NCBI GenBank assembly: GCA_940671915.1
Contig: CALNVZ010001319.1
Location: 181,384-245,383, forward strand
Origin: Paracentrotus lividus
Lineage: Eukaryota > Echinodermata > Echinoidea > Camarodonta > Echinidae
Reading direction: 5' to 3'
Length of the DNA: 64,000 nt
In this document: positions 23,901 through 36,949 of the stretch, in pieces
How positions within the stretch are numbered: position 1 is the first letter of the stretch
Layout: the number at the start of each line of letters is the position of its first letter
Position numbers and translations under genes: made by a program
The notes under the pieces: model-generated
What the model saw: only the letters and a program-made list of their open reading frames with translations
Databases searched by the model: none
What the model was told of the DNA's origin: nothing

Positions 23901-25648
23901 TAAACCTAAGTCATAAACTATGATATTCAGATCGTGTTATAATTTCGCATTGATTTAAACTATAAATCATCAAATATATGAAATAATGTTAATAACCTGT
24001 GCCTGCGAAATCCGCAAAAACTACGTAATGGATTATTGATACTAGGTGCATCGCCAGCAAAGCGTGCACAGGTAACGCATGGTGGGGCTGTGAACGAAGT
24101 GCAGCAGCAACGAATAATTCCAGAACTGCGATCATTTTCATTTAAATATGGACGGCTGGAGGTGGAGGCTAAGATGCCTACGGGACTGGATATGGCCAGC
24201 GTACATTTTCTTCTTCCCTTCCCTTTTCTTACTCCTTCTTCTTTTTACCTCTTCGGTTGTGAAATGTCAATTACAGAAATCTATTTTGAGTATTTTGGAC
24301 GTTGTATATTGCCTTGGAAAACAAAGTGGCTTGGTTTTCCCTCCGCAAGGTTTAAGCAATCATGAGTTAAATTGTATTACGTGTAAGATGTAGGATAGGG
24401 TTGCTAAAAGGGTTATTAGTTACTGTATCGAATTAAGCAGTGCAATTACAACTCAGTAGTGGCCCTGGTGATTATAAGTCGGACTATAACATGATACATG
24501 TAATACATAAGTGTGGTGTGTGTGTGTGTGTGTGTGTGGTGTGGTGTGTGTGTAGTGTGTGTGTGACACAGAACAGTAGGAAACAATGCGCAGGAGAGAT
24601 ATATATATATGTACATAACATTTTAATACCTCTCTTTATAGCAATCTGGCTTCTTCCAAAGCACAGTGGATACGGTGAATGGCCTGCTTCCGGTGAGATC
24701 GATCTCGTAGAATGTAGAGGTGAGCATACACTCTTTAGAAAAAAAGAAGGGTCTAAAACCCCATCTATGATCCATTGGCAATTTTTCTCCAACTCAGCTT
24801 TATTATCGGATGGCTTGTTTTTCTTTCAATTTTCCTTTGAAAGGCTTATAGGCCCCTACTTAACATCTAGAGTATTGAACCATTTAAAACTGATTAATGA
24901 CAAATTTCGCCTTTCTTATCAACAACTCCGATGACCAAAGTGTTTCGTTAAAAGAAACAATTCAAACGCAAAACATATTCGCAGCACGATTTTAGACATC
25001 TGTAATTTGTAATATAAATGAAGCTTCGTGAGTTCTCCGTCCCCCTCACATTTCCCCCTCAACCTCCAGGAAACACGAATCTAAAGGACTCCGGTGGAGT
25101 TTCCGGTTGGTGTGGATCAATGGCTCTACCATGCATTGGGGGCCCTTCGGCCATACAATGGCTACCCTAACACCACAACAACAAAGTAAGTATATCAAAT
25201 ATGACGACCGAAATAGTAATTGTAATTCAACACTTTATGAAATGAATGGCGCCAGAAAATGTTTTAATTTACAGGCCTACCACCGAAATTATACAGCCAC
25301 TATACTAATGAACGTTAATAAAGGGGAATTGATGTGGCAGGGCTATAGGACAAATTAAATAAAAGGATAACTCCACGACAAAACGTTTTTCTGAACAAAA
25401 TGTGAATTTTATTATGATACTTAACCATGTGGAATAAATGTAATTGCTTCGTACTCTCACAAATTGCCGAAAATATTTTGAGAAGATACAAAAAAAAAAA
25501 AAAAAAATCTCATTTCTTTCCGCTTTATTATCTGTTAGATTAATTCAGAATTTTTATATTATATCAATGATACACAGTCGCCAAGGAAAATTTGAGAAAA
25601 ATTTGAAAAATATTATTTTTTAAAACGTCCCCTTTATCGTTTTCGCCC

Positions 25649-25683
<35 letters not shown>

Positions 25684-26755
25684 GAAAACACATTGTAATT
25701 CAGAACATACCAAATATTTACCCCAAAATTGACTATTATTCTTTTTTTATTTATAACTTGGCGATTTCCTCGACTGAAAGTATAATCGTTGGTCGGCAAC
25801 ATGTGTCTCATTGTTATGATGACATTTGTTGTTTTTTTCCTAGAATCTCAATGGGGAGACCTTGGGACTGGCTTTCATAAATACGAATTGGACTGGAACC
25901 CAGACACAGAAGTATGTTCCAAAACAGCTTAGAATAAGCTAATGGTTTAGATATAATTTTATTTTAGAAAAAAAAGTATTAGGGAAAATTCAGTCGGGAT
26001 ATCATTGCCATGGTATGTAAGGTTTATCAGTCTTTGACTGAACGTCTCATCATTTTTTTTTTTTTTTTTTTTTTTAACGTTATTATTTTGCTTCTTTCTA
26101 TTCTTGAGGGGGAGGGTATTGATCAAAAAGCGAATATCAAAATATATAAGTATCTTAAGATGGTTGAAATGACTATCATATAAGTACGGCGGGAATGAAG
26201 GTTGACATGTAGGGGAAAAATCGGCCTGCTTTGATGATCAATATAGCATGACTAGTGGGGCTGCACAGTGAACGATCAATGCTTGATGGTGCAAATTGCT
26301 TTTGACAAAAAACACATTTTCTAAAACACACCTTCTGTAAAAGTTTTCTTACTTGCGTCAACTGATCAGATCTCTCCCTCATATGTTTATTAATTAAAGC
26401 TATTTAAGCTTGATCTTGCAGGGTTCAACGTTGACCGGGGAACTTCTTGTCCGTTGATCCAGGACAAGAGGCTTCTGGGATTTCGGAGGGTTCGGGCCAG
26501 CTTGCACCAGGAATCGAAAATCCTTGGCAACTCACCTACAAACTCGCTCCATTTGACACAGAGGTACGTGTTACTATAGCCGAGAGCGACGGAATGCTCT
26601 TGTCCGTCTTAATTAGGGCTGATAAAAATTGTGTTGTAGTTGTTTATAATATGTTCTCACTATTTGAGCTGTTTGTACACATGGTAATCAATACGAGCTA
26701 TATTTGTCTTTTAGTAGTTTACCTTTTCCCTCTTTTTCACGTTTCATCATGTTGT

Positions 26756-26790
<35 letters not shown>

Positions 26791-29700
26791 GTTTTGACTG
26801 ACCCTTGCAGGCATTCGCTCGACTAAATGATGTTAGTGAGGTAAAAGTTAAAGATCTGTTCATTAAATTATATATATACTATATATATATAATGTTAACC
26901 GTGATAGATTTTGTTGATATTTTTTCATCTGGAAGTCAGACTTGCTCAAAGGTGCTTGTGGAATACCCTTCATGAGATTTCTTTTACACTCTCTACTTCC
27001 ATCAGTTCTACTTGATTCTGAATGTTGCCGTGGTGTAGGCGAACTACTCATTGACAGCTTCACCAACACCTCGAAACCGTGGGCGAACACCTCGCGACCG
27101 CGTCGAAGGATTTCTGGATGCCGCAACGACTGGTTGCCGACCTGGAACCAGGGAGTCAACAACGGGGAATATGCAGCGATGCAGGTCAACTACTATCGCG
27201 TCTACGCTTATCCGACCAGACGACTTATCATCAGAGATCGATAATTCTGAACCCGTACGTTGCCTCAATACAAGAATGAATTATTGATTAATAGGCCGAC
27301 GTTAAAACATAATGTTTTATATTTGAATTAAATAGTACGTAGTTTATAAAGCACACACTGATTTTATAATGATTCAGAAGGATTTTTTATTCGATTGTTA
27401 TTCGATGCGAATTTTTCCTCTGGACTCCAATCATATACTTTTCATTAATTTGTTTTTACTTTTTACCCCGATTAATGTTTCATTTTATTGTTTATTTTAT
27501 TTTTAATACATCCTTTTTGCTCGGTGCAACGTTTATTATTGTTCATGTTAATTTGCCTATAGAGTTTTGATAATTTGACGATCCCATATTTATCTATTAC
27601 TCAGTTTTTCGTCCTCAGAATGTTGATTTTTTTCAACCATAAGTTCTCTTAATACAACCCACTCAAAATTCATATCGAACACGAATTGTCTATGTACGCT
27701 TGGCCAAACATACTATGAATGTCGCAAATGGTAAATATGTAACGTGCAGTGGGTGTATTAATTTAATCAACGATACAAATAATTGAAAGTAAAGGGATAC
27801 ATTGGATTCATTAAATGTTTTGATTTACCATGCAACTTTCTGAGTTTTATTTCGATTTGAGGACATGGTAACATAGCGCATTCTCATTCACGCGCTCAGT
27901 CAAACCGCACACACCCCTCACCTCACACATGTTACACACTGAAAATGATAACAGAGAAAGCATAGTGACATGCAGGGCCTGAGGAGAAAGTGGGATGCTT
28001 ACAGGCAAAGATAAGGCATAATCTGAGATCAGTTTGTCGTTTTCATATACGACTACTGACATGACTGGGAAAAAAGGGTAGCGGTTGAAGCCCCATCCCC
28101 CGACCCTGCCCTGATACGTAACAAACTGAAAATACTACTCTGATATAGTACATTTGTTATATTCTTATATTTGGTTATATAGAATTTTATATTTTTCATA
28201 ATAACATTTCGTGAAAAATTTAAATTCAACAGAGTATCATCATAGTAATAACATAAAGTGCGGCAAAATTCATACGGCCATTAATACTGATTTACATTGT
28301 ATAGACTACGGCTAAAGAGTGATTGTTGTACATAGCAACCCTCGAATACACTTTTGTCTTTTTTTTTTTTTTTTTACTTTGTGCAACTGTTGAAAAATAA
28401 ATATCAGGAGTAGGCTGAAATACAATGATATTTTGGCATACTGTAATATTTATGAATTCCATAAATATAATACAACGATGTTCTGTATTATAAAACGAGT
28501 TCCATAGAACCTAACATATTTTATAAATCTCTCTTGAAATAATTATTAATGTGCTATACTCGTGGATCTGACTCAGAGTGTGTTCGTGATACGCAAGCAT
28601 TAAAAGTTCTACATTTATTTATCTTGGAATTAGGAATTGACCTGATGACCATTAGCATTTTGAAATGAAAAAAATAAAAGTGGGTAATCAATTCTTCCAG
28701 TCGAGCAAGATTGATTTTTAATTTTTAAAAGGAACTAAAACTGGAAGTTTTGTAATTTAAACATATATAAATGCAATTTTTTTTTTCACTTGAAGATAAA
28801 CATCAAGTGTTTAATGAAAATAAGCAAGAAATGTCACCATCGGCATTTATTTTAGAATGGCGCAATTAACTGGGAAATTAAATTTACTTAATAATACCTA
28901 AACAGTTGGTCTAATCTAATCAAGATTCAAATTCAATTAGCAAAACAATTAAAGTATCATCAAATCGTTTGAAATAAACAATGAAGCTACGTATCTAGCT
29001 TTATATTTACAACGAAACACTATTGTATAATTACAGTCGTCTCCAGAAAAAAGGTACACATAACTTTTAAGGTCATATAGATATTGTATAACTATGAGGA
29101 CACATTTCTATTTCATAGAAAAACTCATGTTGCAACCAGTGGCATTTAACGTGCACCTTTTGCTGTCATGGATACAGAGTACTCGATCTTTAAAAATATC
29201 TGTCAAACTCACCTGGTCCAAGTTTAGCAGAAGTAACCCTGACATGGTGATCTTTCAATCATTGTTTGAGGTAACCTTCCAAGTCAATCAGTTAGAGACA
29301 ACAATTACGCTAATTGAAATCCATGATGTGGTTTGCCAAATTGGTACAAAGTAGTTTTGAAACTGTTTGAGGCCAAGCCATTCATCACAGAAGGCCATGA
29401 TTTCTTATAATTGAAGAGGAAGGAATTACGATTTCACACGATAGAGTTTACTACGAGCCTTTCAATATGGGTTTACCTTTTCTCTGGGACGCTGTGTATA
29501 ACGGTGCAATCAAGAAGCCAAAACAGTAAATTTAATAGAAATAAAAAATATAATAGAAAAAATATATACATATATCTTCAAGTACAACACATACCATAAC
29601 TAAGAGCTACCATCAAAATGTACCCTATTTAGGACCTGCGTCTATTCTTCATATGTAATAGTTTAATAAGAAATAAAGGAAAATCAAAATTATAAAACAA

Positions 29701-30553
29701 TTAGCATGAAAGAAATTCGATGAGGTATCGTCTATAACAACACAATATCACGCGCTAGGAATAGCAGATGGAACTTTGTTTTCACTGACAACACCTGTCA
29801 TTAATTTGCATAGAAAAGCTGCTTTTACTTACATACATAACATAAAGAGGGATAACAATGGTAGGCCTATGGCTATCAAAACAACCGAGACCAAAAATAA
29901 GTTCTTCGATATTTCATTTTAATCTAATGTCTGCGGACAAATTTGATTAAAAAAATGTATTAATCTAATTTCTCTGTGACTGACCATCGATGAGCAAAAA
30001 TAATGCCAATATTATTAAAAATAAAATTCAATTTGATACTTAACTGGAAAATTTGCATTAAGAATCGATCTAACTGAAAATATATAAGAAAGATCCAGTA
30101 CAAAGTACAATGAGACTGGCAACCAGGTAAGGAGACCGGGGACAATTGAACAAAACGGGGCAATTGTAACAGAGGCTCCCATCTCCTAACAGAACACGCT
30201 GAAAACTTAACCTGAAGAACAGAGCAGACATTTCATCCGCTCACATGCTATTTGTGTAAACAGTTTTAACGGTTATTTGAACTTTTACAGCAAGAAAAAC
30301 TGTTTTTTGAGCAAAAAAGTAAAACTACACAACCCAATGTTTTCTTCTGGACACATATGTGGTTGAGCTATGCTGTCATTTTTATTATAAAAAAAGATAT
30401 GCTTAGACCTTTATTCAAAATTCATAACGATGAAACCAAAGTTAAGACTCTATACTTAAAATCTCTCCAAACATGGTCACCCACCTCAGGGGAATAGTAA
30501 TAATAGCATAAGTAAGTGCCCTTGCCCGACCTAGCCCAGACAATAGGCTGTAC
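20956..30553 (-). repeat. right arm of the 20-kb inverted repeat, noisy
   Basis: Reverse-complement copy of 10,425-20,810, shorter by several hundred bases. It differs from the left arm by scattered 1-3-bp insertions and deletions and homopolymer shortening, in exons and introns alike. Some stretches (for example 21,590-21,730 against 19,850-20,050) are almost scrambled. This is the pattern of uncorrected long-read sequence, not of neutral divergence, where substitutions should prevail and exons should be better kept. Confidence 0.85.
21474..27243 (+). pseudogene. GH16 copy B, broken inverted copy of copy A
   Basis: All nine exons of copy A are recognisable on the plus strand: about 21,480-21,592, 22,124-22,196, 22,978-23,039, 24,048-24,200, 24,642-24,719, 25,072-25,186, 25,843-25,914, 26,421-26,563 and 27,004-27,243. 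Exon 6 with the catalytic GEIDLVE is intact (78 nt), but nearly every other exon has frame-breaking indels, so no product can be read. It lies wholly in the noisy right arm of the palindrome, so I treat it as an artefact rather than a decayed gene; a real recent inverted duplication with poor base calling remains possible. Confidence 0.75.
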
Positions 30554-30578
30554 NNNNNNNNNNNNNNNNNNNNNNNNN
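30554..30578. other. assembly gap (25 N)
   Basis: Run of 25 unknown bases. The sequence to its right continues copy A as expected from copy C (60,983 onward), whereas the sequence to its left is the outer end of the inverted arm. Exactly 25 N is a conventional placeholder length, so true gap size is unknown. Confidence 0.99.
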
Positions 30579-30869
30579 TGGCCGAAAGGTCAGGTGTATA
30601 ACCCTTTTAATGAATATTTACGTATCGTATATTTGTTTAACCACTTGGCGGCGGACCACGTAATATTATCTGCTCATGTTATTGTCTGAGCTTTGTCTGC
30701 AATAATATATAAATATAAATTATATGGCGCTCCTATAATTTTGTTCTATTAATACATAGCAGAGAGGCCTTAAGAAACTTGGACGTGTCATAATTGACAA
30801 TGATTATCAAACGGGTAATGAAAAACTGACAGACCGAGCTCTTACATGTGACAAGAAAATATTTTACAG

Positions 30870-30903
<34 letters not shown>

Positions 30904-32184
30904 ACACCAACACACGCGCACACCCTTATATCCAAAACAAATGCATTTCCTAGCTTGAATTGTATCGCAATCTGAAAAAAAAAAAAAACACGAAAAATAA
31001 ATGACACGAGATAGGGTGTTTTCTCCTATCTTTTATCTTTGTGGTATGGGCATTAGAAAATGACATCTGGATTTTCAACCGGGCGACCGGGCGTTGACAT
31101 GTATAAAATGAAATATTTTCAAATATAATTATAATAACGATGGTGCCTTCTTCACGCGTGACGCTCAGAGCACTTCTATTGGTGGGCCGACTAAAGGTTG
31201 ACTTCGTTTCAGCCGTCAAGTGAGCATTTCATGAAAGAACTTGTCGGACGTTTAATCCGGCAAACTGTGGTAAGCTACTGAAATGCTTGCATCTGATTGG
31301 CTGAGAGCAAATTTGTCGGATAAAACGTCCGACAAGTCCTTTGATGAACAGGCCCCCAGTACGTGCCATCACCCGAAGGTCACCGCTGATGAGATCAGTG
31401 GGCGTCACGCTTGAAGAAACCAGCCCTGTTATTGTTATAATTATATGACAAAAGCTTCTAATCTTTACCTCTCAGCCTCCTTATGGCCACAGGTCTACAC
31501 AATTCGAAAACTCCCTCATGTTATCAGCTAGTTCGCTTAAAGTTGGTTACACATTGAAAATTGATTGATTGATTAATGAACTAAATTTGACAGGTATACT
31601 TATAACAATGTACGTGTCATAGATTAGCAAACCCATGAAAGCCACCCCCCCCCCAAAAAAAAAAAAAAAAAAAAAAAAAACGGGCTCATTTCCAATGTGG
31701 CGATGAAGGGCATGGTTACAAAATATTAGATGATATCATAAATATGTGATTACGGTATTCGATATATGTCTTCATTATAGCGAATCAAACTTTAAGAAAA
31801 TAAGGAATGGAACTTATAGCAGATTGTGTGCAGTATTTTTCGTATAGCTTGAATAAAAGCAGTTAGTGCATCAACCCCTAATATATTGCGGAACTGTTGA
31901 AAATAGGCTTAAACAATCCCAAAATCCCAAAAAACAAAATGTAGACCAATTATAAAGGCGAAAAAAAAAACGACTTTAAGGACCCTCACATGACTGTTAT
32001 TGTGTCCAAGGATATGTTGTTTTGATTATGAGACGGGTTACGCAGGGGAAGGGGCTAAGAGAGGTGCAATTTATTAAACACGCGGATACAGTCGAGGTGC
32101 AAGAAGCTTGTGCGCCCTTCTAATTTTGAAAAACACAAACAATACAGCTATTATCTTAATAAAATCATCACCATGCCCTTCTTC

Positions 32185-32215
<31 letters not shown>

Positions 32216-32298
32216 TGGTCGCTTGTCATATCTTGAATCAGCGGCTGACGAAAGTTTGGAGTTTAACGAATGGTACCATGAGTCACGATCGTTTACAA
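30579..32298 (+). repeat. 5' flank of GH16 copy A, direct repeat of 60,983-64,000
   Basis: Matches 60,983-64,000 in the same orientation, with small differences and two large ones: about 320 bp present at 61,375-61,695 (holding GH16 exon 1) is missing at about 30,975, and a 1,059-bp transposon at 62,517-63,575 is absent at about 31,866. Copy C also lacks about 55 bp found here near 31,682-31,750. Contains a CA microsatellite at 30,871-30,900. Confidence 0.9.
31223..31358. mobile_element. short Harbinger-like MITE
   Basis: About 135 bp of nested inverted repeat: CATTTCATGAAAGAACTTGT at the left against the complement of GCCTGTTCATCAAAGGACTT at the right, followed inward by GTCGGACGTTTAATCCGGCA and its partner. 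The orthologous copy at 61,931-62,069 shows a clearer GGGG(A/G)GC end. A GGGGxC...TTTCAT end suggests PIF/Harbinger relatives, but no transposase is here. Confidence 0.65.
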
Positions 32299-33736
32299 CA
32301 GAGGATTTTTTTTTTTTAATGTCATATTTATTATCATCTGGAATTTTCCACATATAAATGTATGTACAATCAAACTATTCAGATACAATGCACATAAAAT
32401 AACATATCATGTGAAACGACCATCTGCTGCAGTTACTTATCATGTCTGATGATTACAAATATCTTATTCTTAGCTAGTTATATTTGTATAAAGGTCAACC
32501 TATTTGCTTGCCCAAATGTTACGGTTGAAAAAATAGATAAACTGGAAAGTGTGTGTCGATTTACCTGAGAATTTAAGGCACCTTGCATATTCAAAGGGTA
32601 AAGGGTAATCCATATTCGATTCAGTGATACCAAAATTATAATTGTTCTCCCATGGACGACAGAGCACTTGATCTTTTAAAAGCCTCTGTCAAAATCACAT
32701 TTTCTCACAAGTTTTGACTGAAGCAACCCATGTTTCTGATCTTTCATTCATTGTTTGAAGAAAGTCTTCCTGAGTATATTCATAAGGGACGAAACGTAAC
32801 TTTTTCAACTATTGAAAAGCAAGGGTTGTCTTTGCCAAGACATAGTACAAGGCAATCATGAAAACTGTTTTTTAAAGCTCGAGTTATCCTCAGTTATCCT
32901 TTACCGCACAGGTATATCTTTTTTTCGGTTTTATATCATTGAACATGGAATGAATATTGAGGTCAAATAAGTTGAACGATTCTAAATGTGACTCTCAAAG
33001 TTGGCTAAATAAAAAGAATTAGAAGACGAAGAAGAAAAATTGGGTAAAGATGAAGACTCCCCCCCCCCACAAAAAAACAAACAAAAAACAAAAAAAAACA
33101 AAAAAAAAAAAAACAAAAAAAAAAAAAAAAAAAAAAAGAAAAGAAAAAAAAAACTGAAAAAAAAAAAAAACAAACAAACAAACAAAACAAAAACAAAATT
33201 ATTTCTAAATTCCTTTATGGGAATTATCTCGGTTTTTTTTCACAGAAAAAATGATTACACGAGCCCTTCCCGATCCCCTGTTCGATCGTTTACGATCTAT
33301 ACACGATGATGTCCGATCTCCTCGATAACCACCACGATCAATACTCGATTACTTCGATTTGATTCGATGTATCACGATCATTACACGATCAATGCTCGAC
33401 CTCTTCCCGACAAACTAGACATCTACACGATTTTGATCCGAGTAGATTGACTGCTAGGACAAGCTTCGTATTCTGTTCTGTTTTGTAGGGAAAGATCTTT
33501 GTTTTGAGGTGGAATTAAATGATTTGCACTTTTGGGCGAAGTGGTAGAAGTTGTCCTTTAAAAAGGAAAAAGTCACAAAGAATTTAATTGATATCTTTGA
33601 TATAATGATTGACAAGGACAATTGTAGGAAGAAGTTGGTTAAAAATAATGCTTATAATTCTAATTATTGAGGCTCGGATGAACAAGAATCTTTTCAATTT
33701 CGTTAACATTTGCGCATTGCAGTAATTTTACTACTA

Positions 33737-34486
33737 CAGTGCGTCCAAAAGACTATAACTCTTTGAAATGGCTACCAAGTAAAAAAAAAATAAATGGTTC
33801 TTGGGAAAAACTTTAGATGTACACCGTTAGAAAAAAATTAAATTAAGTTGTCTTAAACTCTTCAACAACTGCGTGTTAACGGGAATCGCAATCGTTGTTT
33901 CAAACTTTACACTCTTGTTGTTCAAAAGTTTAAACAAATGTTGTGTATAAATATCAACTGTATTGTTAACGCTTTTCTCTCTAAAAAATAAACGCTCCAA
34001 CTTTTGTTTACGCGGCCGGTATTGAACATCACAACCCTTCGAATAAAGGAGACGCTCTTCACTGATCCAACTCATCAGTACATACACTACAGTATGGTGA
34101 GGCATCAGTCCTTCGCCATGATTAATGTTGCGAATGATATGAAAAACAAAATGGTTGAAAAAAAAATTGTGTATAATTTTGATTGTTTAATTCTGACTTT
34201 CGATATATCTTTTACTCTGTTAGAGCTGAGTCATTCCATTATTCTTTGATTCCTCCTGGTGTGCCATACAAAGGTGATAAATGATAGCGATTCATGCGCA
34301 GGCTTTTTTCTGTGTCCTTCACAAAGTGGGCATTGCTCACTGAAGAATGCGTTATTTTCGGAATTTCTTGTGTCATAATGATAGTTCAGGATATGAGCTT
34401 TATATCCATTAAACCTTTTCCTAAGAATCAATAATTTTCATTGATAGCCATTTGAAAGTGTATAGTTTCTTTTTGGGAGCGCACTG
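33737..34486. mobile_element. Tc1/mariner-like element, 750 bp
   Basis: Ends CAGTGCGTCCAAAAGACTAT and its partner (complement of CAGTGCGCTCCCAAAAAGAA), each flanked by TA. A second, internal similarity lies at 34,738-34,982, which ends in the same CCCAAAAAGAAC..GGGACGCACTG type terminus, so a truncated sibling sits beside it. Short minus-strand frames at 34,231-34,431 and 34,738-34,926 share KAHILN-HYDT, showing the two are copies of one sequence; this may be a relic of a transposase or chance. Confidence 0.65.
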
Positions 34487-34737
34487 TATAAGCGTTTGAA
34501 AGTTATCATTAAACTTTATAAATTAAAGAAAAAATCAATCCCTTTGCTAGTTTTTACCCCTTTTTCTTTCATTTACCTCATTCCCCCCCCAAAAAAGGAC
34601 CGATAATAAAACATAATCTAAGAATCCTAAAAGTATTAAGGTACTTTATTTCGTTCTGTTAGGTATTTTTTTTTCTTTTAAAATAAACATTGGCAATTTT
34701 CATTGTACTGCATTAAGATTAAAAACGGATCTAGCTT

Positions 34738-34982
34738 TTAATTTTTTTTCAAACTTAAAGCGAACGGCTCGACTACCCACTTCATGTCCACCCCCCCCCT
34801 TTGGCGCCACTCATACAAGTGGGCATTGTTCACTGAAAGAACTTTTTTATTTTCGAATTTTTTGGTGTCATAATGATTGTTAAGGATATGAGCTTTATAC
34901 ATCAAACTTTTACCCCCAAGAATCATATATTTTCAATTTGGTAGCCTTGTCAAAAATGTATAGTTCTTTTTGGGACGCACTG
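34738..34982. mobile_element. truncated sibling of the 33,737 element
   Basis: Shares with 34,231-34,486 the order: GTGGGCATTG(C/T)TCACTGAA, TTTTCG(G)AATTT, GTGTCATAATGAT, GGATATGAGCTTTATA, AAGAATCA, and the terminal TATAGTTCTTTTTGGGACGC. The left part of the element is missing. Confidence 0.7.
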
Positions 34983-35149
34983 TAAATTATGTAAAAATGA
35001 AGAGAAGGCAAATAAACATTATACCTGTCATTTATATTAATACTATAAAGGAAACATAGTTAATCGAAATGGTCCTCTTCAATACAGATTTTCAACTGAT
35101 TTTATTATTATTATTTATGATCAGTTTTACAAAAACGAAACAAAAATAA

Positions 35150-35383
35150 CAACAAAATAACCCGTAATCGTTGCTTTTACTTTCCTCTTCTATTTGTATT
35201 TACCATACTATAATAAAGAAAATAAAAACGTTTATATTATCCATTTCTTTCACCATTCATTCTGGACAAAATAACAACAAAATAACCGTAATCGTTGCTT
35301 TTACTTTTCCTCTTCTATTTGTATTTACCATACTAATAAGAAATAAAAACGTTATATATCATTTCTTTCAACATTCATTCTGG
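35150..35383 (+). repeat. 118-bp tandem duplication
   Basis: ACAAAATAACCCGTAATCGT and ACAAAATAACCGTAATCGTT begin two adjacent copies, both running through GCTTTTACTTT(T)CCTCTTC, TATTTGTATTTACCATACTA and ending at CATTCATTCTGG. Copies differ only by 1-3-bp indels, none clearly a substitution, which again suggests an imperfect join of overlapping ends. Confidence 0.75.
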
Positions 35384-36032
35384 CAACACGAAAGCAAAAC
35401 CTTATCAGCTTTTAGCAGAAGATCTTTTCACTAGTTTCTTCCAATCATTTGGGAAATTAATATTTTGGATAATTCTAAGGAGCGGATCAAGGAGGGGAGG
35501 AAGACATATTTCTGTTTTGCTATATGCTCGACCTGAGTGAATTAAATAAGCCTGTCCGCCCCGCCATGGCATATAATTATACAATCCTGGCTCATGTTGT
35601 TTCGACATTGATTCTTCTTCAGATTTAGAATAATAATAGTCCTATAGTTTAGAATAAAATTTCTTGATTTCTTGTATTTTATATCAAACACAACCTCAAA
35701 CAAATCAGCAGCATGTGTTCGACTATTGTCGAGTGCTATCGAGAAGTTATCGGAATGTGATCGAGTGTGGTCGAATATAGGTCGAGTCGTGATCGAGTTC
35801 GGTCGGAGAGATCAATAGCTGCCCTGAACCTGAGGTCGAGCTGTGAAAAAATCTTAATCGAGATGATTGGAAACCCATCGTGTAGTATCGAGTATGAATC
35901 GAGTATGAATCGAGTTGATCGGGAACTGCAGATCGGGAGGAAATCATCCCGACCAAACTAGATTCATTATACGACCGGTTTCCGATCGACTCGACCTCTT
36001 CTCGATCACTACCCGACCTGCTGAAGCTCGGG

Positions 36033-36080
36033 CTTCCTACTCGATATTTTTTGACATGTCAAAAAATATCGAGTAGGAAG
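36033..36080. repeat. perfect 48-bp palindrome
   Basis: Two 24-base arms with no spacer: CTTCCTACTCGATATTTTTT then GACA, centre, then the exact complement. It sits in the middle of the TCGA/GATC-word cluster and could form a cruciform. Confidence 0.97.
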
Positions 36081-36949
36081 GGCGAGTGAGGCCGATCAAG
36101 GTAGATCAAGGTAGATTGACCCCGATCACCCTTCCCGACCATTGCCGACCAAGCCAAAATGCTACCAAATATGGTGATCGGGCTTGATCGAGTTGATCAG
36201 ATCGGCAGTGTGAACCTAGCATAAGTGTATCATCGAGAGACGATGCAATTGTAAAAATTTTAACGATTGAAATTAGCATAGATATCATGTTAAGATCATC
36301 TGAACTATACATTCTGCACAAAATATTCTGTGTAAGCTTGTATTTTCACTAAATTTAAACATTCATTTTCTCATTTAAATATCTACATATTTATGGTATT
36401 TAAAACAGATTACAGCAGTTTCTAATAGAGAACCTGAACAATAGGTTAAAAGCATTTTAAAATATAGTTAATTCAAGTTAATAATAACTGTGTTAATTGT
36501 AAAAGTTATACATTCATGTTATTTCATGTATTGAAAATCAACAATTCATTAATATTAATACCCTGCATTGAATGTTTTGTGTCATGACGTGGGTTTATCA
36601 TAAGAATTTACTTTTTTATGTTTATATTGTAAATAACTTCCCTTTGTGAAAAAAAAGGTGATACCAAATTAAAGATTTCTTGATTTACTTAAAGTACTGT
36701 GCAAATATGTAAATGTGAATAATGCAATAAATCACATAAATATATGCTTTATCTTGAACGGGCAATTCAGTGAAAATAAAGTTAATCATTATCAAATAGC
36801 ATGTTAAATACGTATTGATCTTTTCACCAGCCGAATATATAGCGTTTATATGTATAGTTCATTGTATAGTTACATAATTCCTATTTCTACATAACAGGAT
36901 CTTAAAGGTGTGATCAAGCCATAAGGTCATAAAAAGGAAGTATAGAGTA

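Noticed and set aside
33005-33309. Poly-Lys/poly-Phe frames
   Set aside because: A/C-rich low-complexity tract; no gene evidence.
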